A stretch of 9,556 nucleotides of DNA, taken from positions 1 to 9,556 of the forward strand of contig CAMKZP010000103.1 of NCBI GenBank assembly GCA_946477805.1. Reading direction: 5' to 3'. Position 1 is the first letter of the stretch, and each line of letters starts with the position of its first letter. The position numbers and the translations under genes were made by a program. The DNA is from an uncultured Enterobacter sp. GTDB lineage: Bacteria > Pseudomonadota > Gammaproteobacteria > Enterobacterales > Enterobacteriaceae. A model generated the notes under the pieces. It was not told the origin of the DNA and searched no databases. It saw nothing but the letters and a program-made list of their open reading frames with translations. Shown here in pieces: positions 6,436 to 9,556 of the stretch.

Positions 6436-6645
6436 ATTGCACCGCTTTTGTTAACCAGAATCACCGGCGTTGACTACCCGCGATAAACTTCTTCAAGGTA
6501 GAAAACCCGATGGCCGGGCATTGTGCCTGATCCATTCGGTGAATGAAACGCTGTTTTTTACCTCAATGGCGTAAGTATAGTCAATCTCTGTTTACAAAAT
6601 CGCCAGAACAGGTCCATTCACCTCGGGATTTACCCTTCTTTAACC
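6436..6645 (-). promoter_or_regulatory. fadJ-sixA intergenic region with a candidate sixA promoter
   Basis: No gene is visible in these 210 bases. On the minus strand two alternative promoter cores overlap: a -10 like TATACT (6574-6579) with no good -35, or TTGACT (6579-6584) followed after 18 bases by TAAAAA (6555-6560). Either would give sixA an untranslated leader of roughly 110-130 bases. A short GGCA-CAA-TGCC hairpin lies in that leader near 6515-6530. No clear intrinsic terminator for fadJ was found. The promoter is an inference from hexamer matches only. Confidence 0.35.
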
Positions 6646-8793
6646 TTAACTTACAGGAACCGTTTCCCTTGCTGGCCAAAACGTCTGGCCCCGCTCTGCC
6701 ATCTGCAACAATTCGTCACAAGGTGTAAAACGCGGGCCATACTGCGTGGCAAGACGCTGCAGGATTGCAACCACTTCACCCGCGCCGAGGGTATCCATGT
6801 AACGGAACGGGCCGCCAAGGAACGGCGGGAAACCAATACCAAAAACGGCACCGATGTCACCGTCGCGTGCGCTTTTAATCACCTGCTCGCCAAAACAGCG
6901 GGCCGCTTCGTTGAGCATCATCATGACGCAGCGCTCGGCGCACTGAACCGCTGACAGTTTTGCCTGGCCGGTAGCGGAAATAAGCCCATAAACCGAAGGG
7001 TCGACCTGTTTCTTGCTTTTACGCCCTTTCGCGCCGTAAAGATAGAAACCGCGCTCATTTTTTCTGCCTTTGCGATCGTCCTTCAAAATTGCAGAAACAA
7101 TGTTTGCAGGCGGGCTAAAGCGATCGCCATACGCCGCTTCCAGCACAGGTATAATTTTAGTGCCGGTATCTATTCCTACCTCATCCAAAAGTTGGATTGG
7201 CCCGACGGGGAAACCAAACTTTACCAGCGCCTCATCCACGTGCTCGATCTTCTCCCCTTCCGTCAGCAGCCGCAGGGCTTCGTTGATGTACGGCGCCAGA
7301 ATGCGGTTGACGTAGAAGCCCGCTTTGTCCGCCACCACAATCGGCGTTTTGCCCTGTTTTTTCGCAAGCTTAACCACGGTAGCAACAGTTTGCGGGCTGG
7401 TCGTGGCGTGAGGGATAACCTCCACCAGCGGCATTTTTTCAACCGGGCTGAAGTAGTGCAGGCCTATCACCTGCTCTGGTCGCTGAGCGTTCGCGGCGAT
7501 ATCGCCAATCGGCAATGACGAGGTGTTCGAGGCAAAAATAGTCTGCGGCGCACAGTGCTGTTCAACCTCCGCAACCATCTTTTGCTTCAGCGCCAGATCT
7601 TCAAACACCGCTTCGATCACCACATCGCGATGCCTGAAACCGCTGTAGTCTGTCGTGCCGGCGATCGTCGCGAGGGTTTTATCACGCTCGCTGACCGTGA
7701 TATGGCGGCGCTTCACCTTCCGATCGAGATTCTGCCAGCTGTACTGCAGCGCGTGGTTGATGCCCCTGGGATTAATGTCCTTGATGCGTACGGGCAAACG
7801 CCCTTTGCTGGCAGTAACAAAGGCAATACCGCCACCCATTAGCCCACCGCCCAGCACGCCAATAGAGTGCAGCGGCGCGGGTTCGGCCTCGCTTCCCGGA
7901 TCTTTTTTCACCTCGGTACTGGCGAAGAAAATGCTGCGCAGCGCCTGCGACTGCGGCGTCATTGCCAGCTCGCCAAACGCTTTTGCCTCTGCGGCGTAAC
8001 CGCTGCCGGGGCCCTGCGACAGGCCGGTTTCTATGACTTCAAGAATGCGCTTCGCCGCCGGGTAGTTGCCTTTAGTTTTGTGTTCGGTCTTTTTGCTCAC
8101 CAGGCTAAAGAGCAGCGCCCTCCCCAGCGGCCCGGCCAGGACGCGCTCGCGCACCGGGAGGGGACGTTTTGCCTGACGGCCCTTCAGCGCCCGCTCAGCG
8201 GCAGCCTCGAGCAGGATTGAAAGGGGGACGACCTCATCAACCAGCCCGGCTTTCAGCGCCTGACGCGGGCGCAGCTGCTTGCCGGTTAGAATCATCTCCA
8301 GCGCCGTGCTGACGCCCACCAGACGCGGCAGGCGCTGCGTTCCGCCGGAGCCCGGCAGCAGGCCTAACTGCACTTCGGGCAGGCCGAGCACCGTTTTCGC
8401 ATCATCGGTACAAATACGGCTATGGCAGGCCAGCGCCAGCTCTAAGCCGCCGCCCAGACACGCGCCGTGAATGGCGGCAACAACCGGGATCGACAGCGCG
8501 TGGATCTCGGCCATCACCTGCTGCCCCTGACGCGCCAGCTCTTCCGCCTCCTGCGCGCTTTGCGCACGGGCGATCATGTTGATATCCGCCCCGGCAATAA
8601 AGTTATCCGGCTTGGCGGAGATAAACACCAGCCCGCGAACCGCTTTGTTTTCGCGGATCTGCTTTAGCATTGCCCGCACCTGAACGCCAAACTCGGCCTT
8701 CAGGGTATTCATTTTTTCATCAGGCACGTCAATGGTGATAACGGCGACGTTATCGGGGCGAACCGTCAGAGTAAATGCTGAAGTGTTGTCCAT
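6646..8793 (-). CDS. fadJ: FadJ, fatty acid oxidation complex alpha subunit (enoyl-CoA hydratase / 3-hydroxyacyl-CoA dehydrogenase)
   Basis: FadJ is the alpha subunit of the second (anaerobic) beta-oxidation complex, partner of FadI. It hydrates 2-enoyl-CoA and then oxidises L-3-hydroxyacyl-CoA with NAD+; family members also carry epimerase activity. It has 715 residues; E. coli has 714. The N-terminal crotonase domain (about 1-190) has the oxyanion-hole loop IAGADINMI and the two catalytic glutamates Glu118 (GACLGGGLELA) and Glu140 (GLPEVQLGLLPGSGG). The dehydrogenase domain starts near 308 with the NAD loop GVLGGGLMGGG (GxGxxG at 315-320), then ASNTSSLPI and catalytic His446 in GLHYFSPVEKMPLVE. 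Two C-terminal dehydrogenase helical modules follow, including GFYVNRILAPY and GIGFPPFLGGPFRY. The ATG overlaps the fadI stop by one base (TAATG), with a good GGAGG ribosome binding site 7 bases upstream. FadB is the paralogue; size and the fadI linkage point to FadJ. Confidence 0.97.
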   Translation of the reverse strand: MDNTSAFTLTVRPDNVAVITIDVPDEKMNTLKAEFGVQVRAMLKQIRENKAVRGLVFISAKPDNFIAGADINMIARAQSAQEAEELARQGQQVMAEIHALSIPVVAAIHGACLGGGLELALACHSRICTDDAKTVLGLPEVQLGLLPGSGGTQRLPRLVGVSTALEMILTGKQLRPRQALKAGLVDEVVPLSILLEAAAERALKGRQAKRPLPVRERVLAGPLGRALLFSLVSKKTEHKTKGNYPAAKRILEVIETGLSQGPGSGYAAEAKAFGELAMTPQSQALRSIFFASTEVKKDPGSEAEPAPLHSIGVLGGGLMGGGIAFVTASKGRLPVRIKDINPRGINHALQYSWQNLDRKVKRRHITVSERDKTLATIAGTTDYSGFRHRDVVIEAVFEDLALKQKMVAEVEQHCAPQTIFASNTSSLPIGDIAANAQRPEQVIGLHYFSPVEKMPLVEVIPHATTSPQTVATVVKLAKKQGKTPIVVADKAGFYVNRILAPYINEALRLLTEGEKIEHVDEALVKFGFPVGPIQLLDEVGIDTGTKIIPVLEAAYGDRFSPPANIVSAILKDDRKGRKNERGFYLYGAKGRKSKKQVDPSVYGLISATGQAKLSAVQCAERCVMMMLNEAARCFGEQVIKSARDGDIGAVFGIGFPPFLGGPFRYMDTLGAGEVVAILQRLATQYGPRFTPCDELLQMAERGQTFWPARETVPVS

Positions 8794-9524
8794 TATTCCG
8801 CCTCCAGAACCATTGCTGCACCCAGTCCACCCGCCGCACAGGCGGTAACCAGGCCAAAACCACCGCCGCGACGGCGCAGCTCATGTAACGTTTGGGTAAT
8901 CATACGCGCGCCCGTCGCCGCGAACGGATGGCCGTAGGCAATGGAGCCGCCGAGCACGTTAAACTTGCTTTGATCCACTTCGCCGGTAGCCTGAGCGCGG
9001 CCAAGCACCTCACGAGCGAAACGATCGCTGGCGAGCAGCTGCACGTTTGCCAGGGTTTGTGCGGCGAAGGCTTCATGCATATCGATCAGGGTCAGGTCGG
9101 AGAGGGTGAGCCCCGCGCGCTCCAGCGCCAGCGGGGTGGACCACGCGGGCCCCAGCAGCATGTCCTGCTGGACGTCAATCGCCGTGAACGCGTAGCTGCG
9201 CAGGTAGCCCAGCGGTTTAACGCCCAGCTCTCTGGCGCGGGATTCCGTCATCAGGATCACCGCGGCGGCCCCGTCGGTAAGAGGGGTACTGTTAGCGGCC
9301 GTGACGGTACCGTGCCTGCGGTCAAACGCCGGGCGGAGCTTCGCGTAATCCGCCAGCGTCGAGGTGCCGCGAATATTGTTATCTTCCGCAAGCGGTTCGC
9401 GGTAAGGCGGGATGTAGGCCGTCATCACTTCTTCGGCGAGCTTGCCTTCCGACCAGGCCTTAGCGGCGAGCTGATGGGAGCGATGCGCCAGCGCATCCTG
9501 CTGCTCGCGGGTGATGCCATAGGT
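8793..9524 (-). CDS. fadI: FadI, 3-ketoacyl-CoA thiolase (fatty acid oxidation complex beta subunit), C-terminal fragment
   Basis: FadI cleaves 3-ketoacyl-CoA with CoA to acetyl-CoA and a shortened acyl-CoA, working in a complex with FadJ. Only the last 243 residues are present, out of about 436 in E. coli; they begin at the Thr of the KTYGITREQQ segment. Visible thiolase features are AANSTPLTDGAAA, the HEAFAAQ loop, GGSIAYGHPFAATGAR with the catalytic His (fragment residue 199, equal to His392 in E. coli) and TACAAGGLGAA with the second catalytic Cys (fragment 229, equal to Cys422). The nucleophilic Cys of the N-terminal half (Cys99 in E. coli) lies beyond the window. The frame runs on to 9539 and begins MYKRQ, but those five residues are encoded by the sequencing adapter and are not protein sequence. 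The fadIJ promoter and any FadR site would be upstream of fadI, outside the window. Confidence 0.95.
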   Translation of the reverse strand, partial: TYGITREQQDALAHRSHQLAAKAWSEGKLAEEVMTAYIPPYREPLAEDNNIRGTSTLADYAKLRPAFDRRHGTVTAANSTPLTDGAAAVILMTESRARELGVKPLGYLRSYAFTAIDVQQDMLLGPAWSTPLALERAGLTLSDLTLIDMHEAFAAQTLANVQLLASDRFAREVLGRAQATGEVDQSKFNVLGGSIAYGHPFAATGARMITQTLHELRRRGGGFGLVTACAAGGLGAAMVLEAE

Positions 9525-9556
9525 CTGTCTCTTATACACATCTCCGAGCCCACGAG
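9525..9556. other. Illumina Nextera transposase mosaic end and adapter (not genomic)
   Basis: Bases 9525-9543 read CTGTCTCTTATACACATCT, the 19-bp Tn5 mosaic end used in Nextera libraries. Bases 9544-9556 read CCGAGCCCACGAG, the start of the read-2 side adapter. Together they match the known adapter read-through sequence base for base. This is untrimmed library sequence, not a transposon insertion: no transposase or further Tn5 sequence is present and the contig ends here. Confidence 0.98.

Noticed and set aside
6543..6728. 61-codon plus-strand open frame across the fadJ-sixA gap
   Set aside because: It runs into antisense fadJ sequence, has no clear ribosome binding site and shows no family resemblance.
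9525..9543. Tn5-type mosaic end as a sign of a real transposon insertion in fadI
   Set aside because: The adjoining bases are library adapter sequence, not Tn5, and the contig ends there.
1..9556. Possible undescribed system, genomic island or prophage
   Set aside because: All genes are conserved housekeeping genes in the order known from E. coli, with similar codon use and no integrase, tRNA, transposase or repeat array.

Overview
This window is a chromosomal segment of an enterobacterium close to Enterobacter (Enterobacter, Lelliottia or Leclercia type). The proteins closely resemble their Escherichia coli K-12 counterparts, and the gene order mnmC / yfcL-epmC-yfcA-mepA-aroC-prmB / smrB / sixA-fadJ-fadI is the one known from E. 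coli. The genus is inferred from protein resemblance and GC-rich codon use, not from a search.

Layout. Positions 1-39 are an inverted copy of positions 81-119 and are not native sequence. The 3' part of mnmC (+) follows to 609. It meets a six-gene block on the minus strand (656-5207), read as prmB > aroC > mepA > yfcA > epmC > yfcL, and a 9-bp palindrome at 624-644 lies between the two. smrB (+) is divergent from prmB and convergent with sixA (-). fadJ and the C-terminal half of fadI (both -) fill 6646-9524. The last 32 bases (9525-9556) are the Illumina Nextera mosaic end plus adapter, so the window looks like one whole short-read contig with artefacts at both ends.

Functions. This is core metabolism and translation. 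Three genes modify or protect the translation machinery: PrmB methylates a glutamine of ribosomal protein uL3, EpmC hydroxylates modified EF-P, and SmrB cleaves mRNA at collided ribosomes. MnmC finishes a tRNA wobble uridine. AroC makes chorismate, MepA cleaves peptidoglycan cross-links, YfcA is a TSUP-type permease, SixA is a phosphohistidine phosphatase, and FadI/FadJ form the second fatty acid beta-oxidation complex. Most genes in the long minus-strand block overlap by one base or sit within a few bases of each other, so co-transcription and translational coupling are likely.

No mobile element, phage, CRISPR array, defence system, RNA gene or other undescribed system was seen. No gene-free stretch exceeds 300 bases; the longest is 210 bases (6436-6645). 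The most useful observations are the two terminal artefacts, which affect how mnmC and fadI should be annotated.
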